A stretch of 10,637 bases of DNA from Pseudomonadota bacterium. GTDB taxonomy: Bacteria > Pseudomonadota > Alphaproteobacteria > Rhizobiales > Hyphomicrobiaceae. The notes beneath the pieces were generated by a model. That model was not told the origin of the DNA. It searched no databases and worked only from the letters and a program-made list of their open reading frames with translations. Of this stretch, positions 4,854-10,637 are shown piece by piece (position 1 is the stretch's first letter; each line of letters starts with the position of its first letter). The DNA is taken from NCBI GenBank assembly GCA_023416575.1, contig JAEZHL010000117.1, forward strand, positions 1 through 10,637. Reading direction: 5' to 3'. The position numbers and the translations under genes were made by a program.

Positions 4854-6416
4854 ATGACGACAACATCCGGTGCCGAGGGGCTCGAATTGTTGACTGCGGC
4901 CGAGATGGCGCGCGCGGACCAGCTGACCATGGCAGGCGGCACGCCCGGACTCGCTCTGATGGAGAACGCCGGCCGCGCCATTGCCGACGAGGCCGAGCTG
5001 ATGGCGGAGCCGGGCGCGCGGATCGCTGTCCTGTGCGGCCCTGGTAACAATGGCGGCGACGGTTTCGTCGCGGCGCGCTTGCTGAGGGAGCGCGGTTACG
5101 CGGTCAGCGTGGCACTGCTTGGCGCGCGCGACGCGCTCAAGGGCGATGCCGCATGCATGGCTGCGGCCTGGACCGGGCCGGTCGTGCCGATGACACCTGT
5201 TGTCTTCGAGGATGCGGCGGTCGTCATCGACGCCATGTTCGGAGCCGGCCTTGCCCGCCCGCTTGACGGCGTGGCCGGCGAGGTTGCGGCGGCGCTGGGA
5301 TCCGGCAGTCAGCGCGTGCTCGCCGTCGACCTGCCGAGCGGGGTCGATGGCACAACCGGCGAGATCAAAGGTGTTGCCGTCAGAGCCGAGCGAACGGTGA
5401 CCTTCTTCCGCGCCAAGCCCGGTCACTTGCTGCTTCCGGGGCGGCTCCATTGCGGTGTCACCCGAGTCGTGGACATCGGCATCAAGCCGACTGTTCTCCG
5501 GCAGATCGGACCCACGGCGTTCGCCAACGCTCCCGGTCTCTGGCTTGGCCGGTTCCCCTGGCCGCGCTTCGAGGCGCACAAGTACGCGCGCGGTCATGCC
5601 GTGATCGTATCCGGGCCCGCATCGCACACGGGAGCAGCGCGGCTTGCCGCACGGGGCGCGCTCCGCATCGGCGCGGGCCTGGTAACACTCGCAGGCGATG
5701 AGGGGGCGGTTGCCGTCCACGCCGCGCACGTCACGTCGATCATGGTGCGCCGGACGAGCGATGCGGATGAGCTGGCGGATATGCTCACGGACCGCCGCTT
5801 CAACATGGTTCTCATCGGCCCCGGATGCGGGGTGAACGTCGAGACGCGGGAGAAAGTGCTGACCATCCTCGCAGCGGGACCCGCCGCGGTGCTCGACGCC
5901 GATGCGCTCACCGTCTTCGCCGACGCGCCGGAGGACCTCTTCTCGGCCATCAAGGCTCTGGAGCGCCCGGTGATCCTGACGCCGCACGATGGTGAGTTCG
6001 CGCGCGTGTTCCCGGGGCTGGCAGACCTGCCGAAGATCGAGCGAGCGCGAGCAGCCGCACGGATCAGCGGCGCCGTCACGATCATCAAGGGCGCCGATAC
6101 CGTCATCGCCGCGCCCGACGGACGAGCCGCCATCAACGCGAACGCGCCGCCGACGCTGGCGACGGCGGGGTCGGGCGACGTGCTGTGCGGCTTTGTTGCT
6201 GGCCTCGTCGCCCAGAGCATGCCGGCATTCGAGGCCGCCGCCGCTGCGGTCTGGCTGCATGGCGCGGCCGCCGGTGCATTTGGGCCGGGCCTGATTTCGG
6301 AGGATCTGCCCGACTTGCTGCCGAGCGTTCTGGCCGAGTTGGCGCACGCCCAGGGGCACACATTTCAGCCGGCGGCTTTGCTCGGAATACCCGGGAGCGA
6401 CAGTCCCACGGCCTAG
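4854..6416 (+). CDS. nnr: bifunctional NAD(P)H-hydrate epimerase / ADP-dependent NAD(P)H-hydrate dehydratase
   Basis: A 520-residue two-domain repair enzyme (yjeF family) that epimerises the R and S hydrates of NAD(P)H and dehydrates the S form using ADP, restoring NAD(P)H. The N-terminal epimerase domain (about 11-215) has LTAAEMARAD, the loop GPGNNGGDG (62-70), Asp127 in DAMFGAG, and DLPSGVDGTTG (159-169). The C-terminal ribokinase-like dehydratase (about 235-500) has HKYARGH (242-248), GAARLAARGALRIGAGLVT, GPGCG (322-326), LDADAL (347-352), TPHDGEF (376-382), IKGADTVI (411-418), and AGSGDVLCG (438-446) with the probable catalytic Asp442. The AGGAG is only 2 nt from the ATG, an unusually tight spacing; a GGAA at 4842 is better spaced. 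It follows the VOC gene by 13 nt. Confidence 0.95.
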   Translation: MTTTSGAEGLELLTAAEMARADQLTMAGGTPGLALMENAGRAIADEAELMAEPGARIAVLCGPGNNGGDGFVAARLLRERGYAVSVALLGARDALKGDAACMAAAWTGPVVPMTPVVFEDAAVVIDAMFGAGLARPLDGVAGEVAAALGSGSQRVLAVDLPSGVDGTTGEIKGVAVRAERTVTFFRAKPGHLLLPGRLHCGVTRVVDIGIKPTVLRQIGPTAFANAPGLWLGRFPWPRFEAHKYARGHAVIVSGPASHTGAARLAARGALRIGAGLVTLAGDEGAVAVHAAHVTSIMVRRTSDADELADMLTDRRFNMVLIGPGCGVNVETREKVLTILAAGPAAVLDADALTVFADAPEDLFSAIKALERPVILTPHDGEFARVFPGLADLPKIERARAAARISGAVTIIKGADTVIAAPDGRAAINANAPPTLATAGSGDVLCGFVAGLVAQSMPAFEAAAAAVWLHGAAAGAFGPGLISEDLPDLLPSVLAELAHAQGHTFQPAALLGIPGSDSPTA

Positions 6417-6600
6417 CCGCAACGGTTTTCCGCGGCGCGGTTCGGGGCAAATCCGGCCTGGTCAAGTGCTATGCGTGGGGTGAGTGCAACTTGATGGCAA
6501 CACGCAGCACTAAGTGCCGAGATCTTAATGAATTCGTTACGTTCGACCGGGTTTAGTCGATGCAATACTGGCCTGATTGCATTCCGGATGCGCCGTTACC
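6417..6600. other. palindrome-rich intergenic region upstream of the Wzz-like gene
   Basis: The 184 nt after nnr contain no convincing gene and no clear terminator. The second half carries four dyads in a row: GCACT-A-AGTGC (6507-6517, perfect), TAATGAATTCGTTA (6526-6539, 12 of 14 symmetric), TCGAC-N8-GTCGA (6543-6560) and ATGCAAT-N9-ATTGCAT (6560-6582, perfect). No strong -35/-10 pair and no good ribosome binding site were recognised before the ATG at 6601. Confidence 0.6.
6560..6582. promoter_or_regulatory. perfect 7-bp inverted repeat before the Wzz-like start
   Basis: ATGCAAT (6560-6566) and ATTGCAT (6576-6582) are separated by 9 nt and end 18 nt before the ATG at 6601. In DNA the arm centres are about 16 bp apart, which suits a dimeric regulator. 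In RNA it would be a small hairpin next to the translation start. The role is inferred. Confidence 0.4.
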
Positions 6601-7983
6601 ATGCACTCTTCGCCCCAGCCGCCATCCAATCTGTTCGGCATCGTCTTTTTGCAGGCGGTGCGGCGGAACCTTCCGCTGCTGCTGCTCGCGACGATCATCG
6701 CCGGGCTGGCGACTTACTTTGCACAGTCCTGGATCACCCCGCGCTACGTCGCAGAGGCGCGGCTCGCACTTGCAGAGCCGGTGTCGCGTGAGGCGGCGGA
6801 GGCGCACATTCGCGGACTGAAGGACCCGATCGGGCTCTTTTCCGCGGCATCCGAGCTGGGGCTTCGGAACTGGCCGGAATTCAATGAGGGTGAAGGATCT
6901 GGGCTGCTCACACAACTCAGTCTCAGCAATCAACCATCCCTCGCCGGCCTCAATGAAGCCGACGAGCGCATGCTCGCGGCCGTGTACGAAAAGTTCGCAG
7001 CCGTTCGCGCCGATGGCAACGGGGGCATCGCTGTAAGTCTGGTGGCATCCGATCCCGACCTCGCGGCCAGTTTCGTCAATTGGGTCGTCGAGCATTACAT
7101 CTCCCGTCTGGCGTCCAACGCGACGGTTGACGGCGTGGCGGCCGGGAGCAGCGTTCAGGTGGCTGCCTGGGCCGAGCCGCCGCAAAGGCCGGCATTTCCG
7201 AGGAGGGGCCCCATCGCCATGCTGGGGATGGCCATCACGCTCCTCTTGGGTCTTGGCGCAATTGCCGTCAGGGAAGGCTTCCGGTCAGCGGCCCTGCACC
7301 GGCAAGAGCAGCCCGTGCATCGCTTCGAGCTGGCGAAGTTCGACAGGGTGTCGTCGCCCACGGCGGCAGCGGATCAGCTGCTCAGCCTGCCGGCATCGGA
7401 CCGGGGCTGCCGCATCATGGTTGCAGGTGAGGCGCCTGACATCGACGCCACCGCCGAGGCCATTGGCCTGGCGGAGCGGCTGAGCCAAGCCGGGCGCAGG
7501 GTCCTCATTGTCAGGTGGAGCCTTGCGGGAGGCAGCGTCGCCGGTGGGCGCCCGCGCCCTGGGCTCGTCGGCCTCAATGACCTGATCGAGGGCCGCTCGA
7601 CCTTCGAGGAGATCATCACCCGGCTGCCGGGCAGCCGCGCACACGCGATTGCTGCCGGCTCCATGGCGCTGGCCAGGGAGACGGTGCTCGATCCAGACCG
7701 CCTCGGCTTGGTGCTCGATACGCTCGATGAAGTTTACGAGTTCATCGTGCTCGTGGCGGAGCACGAGGAGGCCCGGACGCTGTTTGCGGCCATCGAGGGG
7801 CGGTTCGACACATGCCTGTCGGTTGGCATGACGGGGCGCGCGGTCGGCGCGTTGGCGGCGGAAATGGATCGCTTCCTCGGCTTCGAGGTGACCGACATCC
7901 AGGTCTTGCGTCTCGTGCGCCGGCGGCAGGCCAAACCGCGCAACGAAAGCGTCGGGGCGCCACTCGTCGCACGCTTGGCCTGA
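6601..7983 (+). CDS. Wzz-like membrane protein fused to a degenerate tyrosine-kinase-like domain
   Basis: A 460-residue inner-membrane protein of the polysaccharide co-polymerase type. One membrane helix lies near 24-43 and another near 205-223; between them is a periplasmic domain, and a proline-rich stretch (AEPPQRPAFPRRGP, 191-204) precedes the second helix as in Wzz proteins. The cytoplasmic part (about 265-430) follows the layout of bacterial tyrosine kinases (CpsD/ExoP type) but lacks their catalytic motifs. Where Walker A should be is VAGEAPDIDATAEA, with no GKS/GKT; the Walker A' strand reads VLIVRWSLAGG without the Asp; the Walker B strand reads FIVLVAEHEE. No Tyr-rich tail is present. 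It therefore probably cannot phosphorylate. Start ATG 6601 is chosen over an in-frame TTG at 6577; neither has a good ribosome binding site. No other polysaccharide gene is nearby. Confidence 0.75.
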   Translation: MHSSPQPPSNLFGIVFLQAVRRNLPLLLLATIIAGLATYFAQSWITPRYVAEARLALAEPVSREAAEAHIRGLKDPIGLFSAASELGLRNWPEFNEGEGSGLLTQLSLSNQPSLAGLNEADERMLAAVYEKFAAVRADGNGGIAVSLVASDPDLAASFVNWVVEHYISRLASNATVDGVAAGSSVQVAAWAEPPQRPAFPRRGPIAMLGMAITLLLGLGAIAVREGFRSAALHRQEQPVHRFELAKFDRVSSPTAAADQLLSLPASDRGCRIMVAGEAPDIDATAEAIGLAERLSQAGRRVLIVRWSLAGGSVAGGRPRPGLVGLNDLIEGRSTFEEIITRLPGSRAHAIAAGSMALARETVLDPDRLGLVLDTLDEVYEFIVLVAEHEEARTLFAAIEGRFDTCLSVGMTGRAVGALAAEMDRFLGFEVTDIQVLRLVRRRQAKPRNESVGAPLVARLA

Positions 7984-8045
7984 GATCGTTCCGTCGATCT
8001 GTGACTGCCGGCAGACCTGATCGGAACCGCCTTTAGAGATTCGGC
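7984..8045. other. short convergent gap with a palindrome
   Basis: The 62 nt between the Wzz-like gene (+) and the DUF2842 gene (-) contain the perfect 10-nt palindrome CTGCCGGCAG (8005-8014), flanked by GTTCCG (7988-7993) and CGGAAC (8022-8027). The nested symmetry could form a hairpin for both transcripts, but there is no T-run, so I do not call it a terminator. Confidence 0.35.
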
Positions 8046-8282
8046 CTACTTGCGCGCTCCGGCGAGCTTTTCGGGCTCCTCATCCGGACGCACCATCCAG
8101 CGGACCAGGATGGCAGCGGGCACCACCCAGGCAAGCCCGCCGACGAAATAGAACACGAGCTCGACCCATTTGCTCGCGTTGACCTGCAGGACGATCGCCA
8201 CCGCCATGGTCGCGAGTGCATAGACCGCGATGAGCACGAGCAGCAGGATGGCGCCGATCAGCTTGCGGGTGCGAATGGTCAC
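8046..8282 (-). CDS. DUF2842 domain-containing small membrane protein
   Basis: A 78-residue inner-membrane protein with two predicted helices, about 8-32 (IGAILLLVLIAVYALATMAVAIVL) and 41-62 (ELVFYFVGGLAWVVPAAILVRW), and a short charged tail. Length and sequence pattern fit DUF2842, a family of unknown function largely restricted to Alphaproteobacteria. The start is a GTG at 8280-8282 with GGAG 7 nt upstream. It diverges from the heme A synthase gene across 113 nt; the neighbourhood hints at a link to respiratory membrane biogenesis, but nothing in the protein shows this. Confidence 0.82.
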   Translation of the reverse strand: MTIRTRKLIGAILLLVLIAVYALATMAVAIVLQVNASKWVELVFYFVGGLAWVVPAAILVRWMVRPDEEPEKLAGARK

Positions 8283-8395
8283 CTTGGATCTCCGGGTTCT
8301 GGACTGCCGCGTGCCGCGCCGTCTCGGCGCATTGCCGGGTGGTCTCCTGGTCTACTATCAGAAACCATCAGCAAATATCGTGGAAAGATCGACAC
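8283..8395. promoter_or_regulatory. divergent promoter region, DUF2842 gene and COX15
   Basis: These 113 nt must contain start signals for both divergent genes. A loose plus-strand match, TTGCCG at 8332 with TATCAG at 8356 (18-nt spacer), is the only candidate found for COX15 and is weak. GGAAAG at 8382-8387 is the probable COX15 ribosome binding site. No clear dyad was seen. Confidence 0.4.
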
Positions 8396-9508
8396 ATGCC
8401 CGGGCTGCAGGTGACGCAGACAGCCGCTGATCGCGCAGGCGACCACTGTGCCGTGAGGCTGTGGCTCTATTTCATGGCAGGGCTTGTCGTCGCTATGATC
8501 GTGGTTGGTGGCGCAACCCGCCTCACCGACTCCGGCCTGTCGATCACGGAATGGCAGCCGCTCCTCGGCGCCATCCCTCCGCTCAATGAGGCCGACTGGC
8601 ACGCCGCGTTCGCCAAGTACAAGGAGATCCCGCAGTACCAGCTGGTCAACAAGGGCATGAGCCTTGCCGAGTTCCAGTTCATCTACTGGTGGGAGTGGGC
8701 GCACCGTTTCCTCGGCCGCTTCATCGGCGTCGCATTCGCCCTCCCGTTTATGGTCTTCCTGGCGACGCGCCGGGTGTCCGGCTGCATGGCGTTGAAGATG
8801 CTTGGCGTCTTCGCGCTTGGCGGACTGCAGGGCTTCATCGGCTGGTTCATGGTGAAATCGGGTCTCGTCGATCGCGTCGACGTCAGCCCGTACCGGCTGG
8901 CGCTGCATCTGATCGTCGCGTTCGTGATCCTGGCTGCCCTCGTTTGGCTCGCGCTCGAGCAGAGGTCCGAGCGCGATCAAGTGCGCTTGCGCACCGTCAC
9001 CCAGGGGCAGAAGCGGCTCGCGCTGGCGCTACTCGGCCTCGTGCTCCTGCAATCGCTGCTCGGGGCGCTGGTCGCCGGCCACAACGCCGGCATGACCTAC
9101 AACACGTGGCCGCTCATGGATGGAAAGCTGGTGCCGGACGGCCTTGGCACGCTCTCGCCCTGGTACCTGAACCTGTTCGAGAACGTCACGACCGTGCAAT
9201 TCAACCACCGCGTGATGGCTTACCTCATCGCGGCGCTCGGCATCGTCCAGCTCGTCTGGCTGTCGCGGTCGGCGGACGATGAGAAGCTCGTCCGCTCGGC
9301 GTTCGTTCTGGTCGCGGGCATCTTCGCCCAGGCTGCGCTCGGCATCTGGACGCTGCTGTGGGTGGTGCCGCTCTGGCTCGGTCTTGCGCACCAGGGCGGC
9401 GCGGCGATCGTGGTGATCTTCGCGGTGCGGCACGCGTATCTGATGACGCGTGCGCCCGCGGTCAGCGACGCACCCACCCGCTACTCGGTGACGCCCAGCA
9501 TCAGCTGA
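8396..9508 (+). CDS. ctaA: heme A synthase, COX15/CtaA family
   Basis: A 370-residue polytopic inner-membrane protein that oxidises the C8 methyl of heme O to a formyl group, giving heme A for aa3-type cytochrome oxidase. About eight membrane helices occur in two related halves (about 22-40, 101-122, 133-153, 166-187 and 206-227, 270-290, 300-322, 325-348). The four family heme-ligand histidines are visible: His103 (EWAHRFLGR), His171 (ALHLIVAF), His271 (FNHRVMAY) and His332 (LAHQGGAA). GGATRLTDSGLSITEW (38-53) and GHNAGMTYNTWPLMDG (228-243) are signature loops. It lacks the Cys pair of Gram-positive CtaA, as expected for the proteobacterial/mitochondrial type. ATG 8396 gives family length; a GTG at 8339 would add 19 unsupported residues. 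Its last 28 nt overlap the end of argC. Confidence 0.95.
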   Translation: MPGLQVTQTAADRAGDHCAVRLWLYFMAGLVVAMIVVGGATRLTDSGLSITEWQPLLGAIPPLNEADWHAAFAKYKEIPQYQLVNKGMSLAEFQFIYWWEWAHRFLGRFIGVAFALPFMVFLATRRVSGCMALKMLGVFALGGLQGFIGWFMVKSGLVDRVDVSPYRLALHLIVAFVILAALVWLALEQRSERDQVRLRTVTQGQKRLALALLGLVLLQSLLGALVAGHNAGMTYNTWPLMDGKLVPDGLGTLSPWYLNLFENVTTVQFNHRVMAYLIAALGIVQLVWLSRSADDEKLVRSAFVLVAGIFAQAALGIWTLLWVVPLWLGLAHQGGAAIVVIFAVRHAYLMTRAPAVSDAPTRYSVTPSIS

Positions 9509-10458
9509 ATATTCTGGACGGCGGCGCCGGATGCGCCCTTGCCCAGATTGTCGAGGCGCGCCACGAGTATGGCCTGACGGCGAGCCTCGTTGCCGAACAC
9601 CCTGAGTTCCAGCCGGTTGGTGCCATTGAGCGCCTCCGGCTCGATCCGCCCCTGCTTGAGCGTGCCTCCCGCGGCTGCGATCACCGACACTTCCTTTGCA
9701 CCTGCGAAGTGAGCCGCGAGCGCGGCCTCGAGGTCGGCCGGGGTCGGCTTGCCGGGCAGGGTGTCGAGATGCAGTGGCACGCTCACCAGCATGCCCTGAC
9801 GGAAGTTGCCGACACTCGGAACGAAGATCGGCCGCCGGGTTAGCAGGGAATAGGTCTGGGTCTCGGGCAGATGCTTGTGCTCGAGCCCGAGGCCGTAAAC
9901 CTCGAACGCGGGTGCATTGCCGCTCTCGTAGGCCTCGATCATGCCCTTGCCGCCGCCGGAGTAGCCGGAGACCGCGTTGATGGTGACGGGGTAGTCCGCC
10001 GGCATCAGCCCCGCCGCGACGAGCGGACGGAGGAGGGCGATGGCGCCGGTCGGATAGCAGCCGGGATTGGCCACGCGCCGGGCCATCCTGATGACATCGG
10101 CCTGGGCCGCATCCATCTCGGGAAAGCCGTAGACCCAACCCGGCGCCACGCGATGCGCTGTCGAGGCGTCGACGATGCGCGGGCCACCACCCGGCAGGGT
10201 GTCCGCCATGGCGACCGTCTCGCGGGCCGCATCATCGGGCAGGCAGAGCACGACGAGATCGACCTCGGCCAGCATCGCCCGCTTGGCATCGATGTCCTTA
10301 CGCCGCTCCGGCGCGATGCTCTTCACCTCGATGGTAGCGATCTGACGCAGCCGATCGGCAATGCCAAGCCCCGTGGTGCCGGCCTCGCCGTCGATGAAAA
10401 CGGAGGGCTTGCGTGCCCCTTTGGTGCTGTCGGATGCGGCAGAGCCGGTCGAGGTCAT
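9481..10458 (-). CDS. argC: N-acetyl-gamma-glutamyl-phosphate reductase, type 2
   Basis: A 325-residue NADPH-dependent enzyme that reduces N-acetyl-glutamyl 5-phosphate to the semialdehyde, the third step of arginine synthesis. The nucleotide loop GEAGTTGLGI at 24-33, near the N-terminus, is the type 2 (short) form. Cys134 in NPGCYPTGAIALLRPL is the catalytic thiol, and His194/His196 (LEHKHLPE) lie in the probable active-site region. SGYSGGGKGMIE and FVPSVGNFRQGM are further conserved stretches. The start at 10458 has AGGAG 8 nt upstream; the reading frame continues upstream to 10575, but that extension would run through the terminator at 10505-10534. An extra 17 or so Ser/Thr/Ala-rich residues precede the conserved domain. 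It converges with COX15, overlapping by 28 nt. Confidence 0.96.
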   Translation of the reverse strand: MTSTGSAASDSTKGARKPSVFIDGEAGTTGLGIADRLRQIATIEVKSIAPERRKDIDAKRAMLAEVDLVVLCLPDDAARETVAMADTLPGGGPRIVDASTAHRVAPGWVYGFPEMDAAQADVIRMARRVANPGCYPTGAIALLRPLVAAGLMPADYPVTINAVSGYSGGGKGMIEAYESGNAPAFEVYGLGLEHKHLPETQTYSLLTRRPIFVPSVGNFRQGMLVSVPLHLDTLPGKPTPADLEAALAAHFAGAKEVSVIAAAGGTLKQGRIEPEALNGTNRLELRVFGNEARRQAILVARLDNLGKGASGAAVQNIQLMLGVTE

Positions 10459-10466
10459 GGCAGGTG

Positions 10467-10471
10467 CTCCT
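10467..10471 (-). promoter_or_regulatory. argC ribosome binding site, possibly in a small hairpin
   Basis: AGGAG on the minus strand, 8 nt before the ATG, supports the start at 10458. It overlaps one arm of a weak inverted repeat, TGCTC (10465-10469) and GAGCA (10476-10480), that might partly mask it. The stem is only 5 bp, so masking is doubtful. Confidence 0.5.
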
Positions 10472-10504
10472 GAGTGAGCAGGGGTGGCGGATCGGGGAAA
10501 GGGC

Positions 10505-10534
10505 ACAAAAAAGCCGCGCTCGATGGCGCGGCTT
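10505..10534 (-). terminator. intrinsic terminator of a minus-strand gene beyond the right edge
   Basis: AAGCCGCGC (10511-10519) and GCGCGGCTT (10526-10534) form a perfect 9-bp stem with a 6-nt loop. On the minus strand it is followed by a T-run (TTTTTT, within 10507-10512), the classic intrinsic form. It therefore ends a transcript arriving from the right. In many related genomes rplM-rpsI lie in front of argC, so an rpsI transcript is a reasonable guess, but no coding sequence for it is visible in the window. Confidence 0.85.
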
Positions 10535-10637
10535 GGAACGACGGTCAACAGGTAGCCGTCATCGCATCCGCGCAAGGATGCGGCAGCGTCGGCTCTGGAA
10601 AAGACCGGTCATCATGATGCGACATATGCGGCAGCGG
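10535..10637. other. right-edge non-coding stretch with short palindromes
   Basis: No convincing gene. It holds a 7-bp hairpin, CGCATCC (10563-10569) and GGATGCG (10576-10582), the palindromes GACCGGTC (10603-10610) and CATCATGATG (10610-10619), and a direct repeat TGCGGCAGCG at 10579-10588 and 10627-10636. It is probably the 3' region of the gene outside the window. Confidence 0.4.

Noticed and set aside
4824..6422. A 532-codon open frame on - covering nnr in antisense
   Set aside because: Same high-GC shadow effect. nnr is supported by two complete domains, and the antisense product is low in hydrophobic residues and rich in Arg, Gly and His.
9029..10138. A 369-codon minus-strand frame across argC and the end of COX15
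   Set aside because: It is the argC strand in another frame; its Arg-rich translation has no domain, while argC is clearly correct.
10459..10575. An N-terminal extension of argC or a leader peptide in frame with it
   Set aside because: The frame passes straight through a strong terminator with a T-run and has no stop before argC, so it is neither a separate leader peptide nor a likely extension.
1..10637. A defence island, mobile element or CRISPR array
   Set aside because: No transposase, integrase, nuclease, methyltransferase or repeat-spacer pattern was seen; the genes are core metabolic or small conserved alphaproteobacterial families.

Overview
This window reads as ordinary chromosome of a high-GC alphaproteobacterium, most likely in the order Hyphomicrobiales; the genus cannot be fixed from the sequence. 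The pointers are small families typical of this class (DUF5076, DUF2842), the glnB-glnA order behind a sigma-54-type promoter, a proteobacterial COX15-type heme A synthase, and a short (type 2) ArgC. No tRNA, rRNA, CRISPR array, insertion sequence, phage gene or toxin-antitoxin pair was seen, and no tract of clearly foreign composition.

Layout from left to right. (1) 1-903: a possible gene tail, a 100-residue DUF5076 protein and a small secreted PepSY protein, all on +. (2) 1019-2146: adhC/frmA, glutathione-dependent formaldehyde dehydrogenase, followed by a strong hairpin at 2236-2259 that separates it from the convergent glnA. (3) 2298-4152, minus strand: glnB then glnA (PII signal protein and type I glutamine synthetase), with a -24/-12 promoter candidate at 4198-4213. 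(4) 4460-6416, plus strand: a VOC/glyoxalase-fold protein 13 nt upstream of the bifunctional NAD(P)HX repair enzyme Nnr. (5) 6601-7983: a Wzz-like membrane protein fused to a tyrosine-kinase-like domain that has lost its ATP-binding motifs, behind an intergenic stretch crowded with inverted repeats. (6) 8046-9508: a DUF2842 two-helix membrane protein (-) divergent from COX15/ctaA heme A synthase (+). (7) 9481-10458: argC (-), overlapping the 3' end of COX15 by 28 nt, with a strong minus-strand terminator just upstream that must end a transcript entering from beyond the right edge.

Working together: glnB and glnA form the nitrogen-control unit, in which PII senses 2-oxoglutarate and glutamine status and glutamine synthetase assimilates ammonium and is probably shut down by adenylylation at Tyr398. 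adhC removes formaldehyde as its glutathione adduct, and nnr repairs damaged NAD(P)H; both are metabolic housekeeping. COX15 makes heme A for the aa3-type terminal oxidase. argC makes an arginine precursor.

I did not find a new defence system or other large undescribed system. The best leads are the catalytically degenerate Wzz/kinase fusion with its palindrome-rich upstream region, the VOC-nnr pairing, and several unexplained dyads (472-516, 982-996, 4283-4338, 4418-4432).
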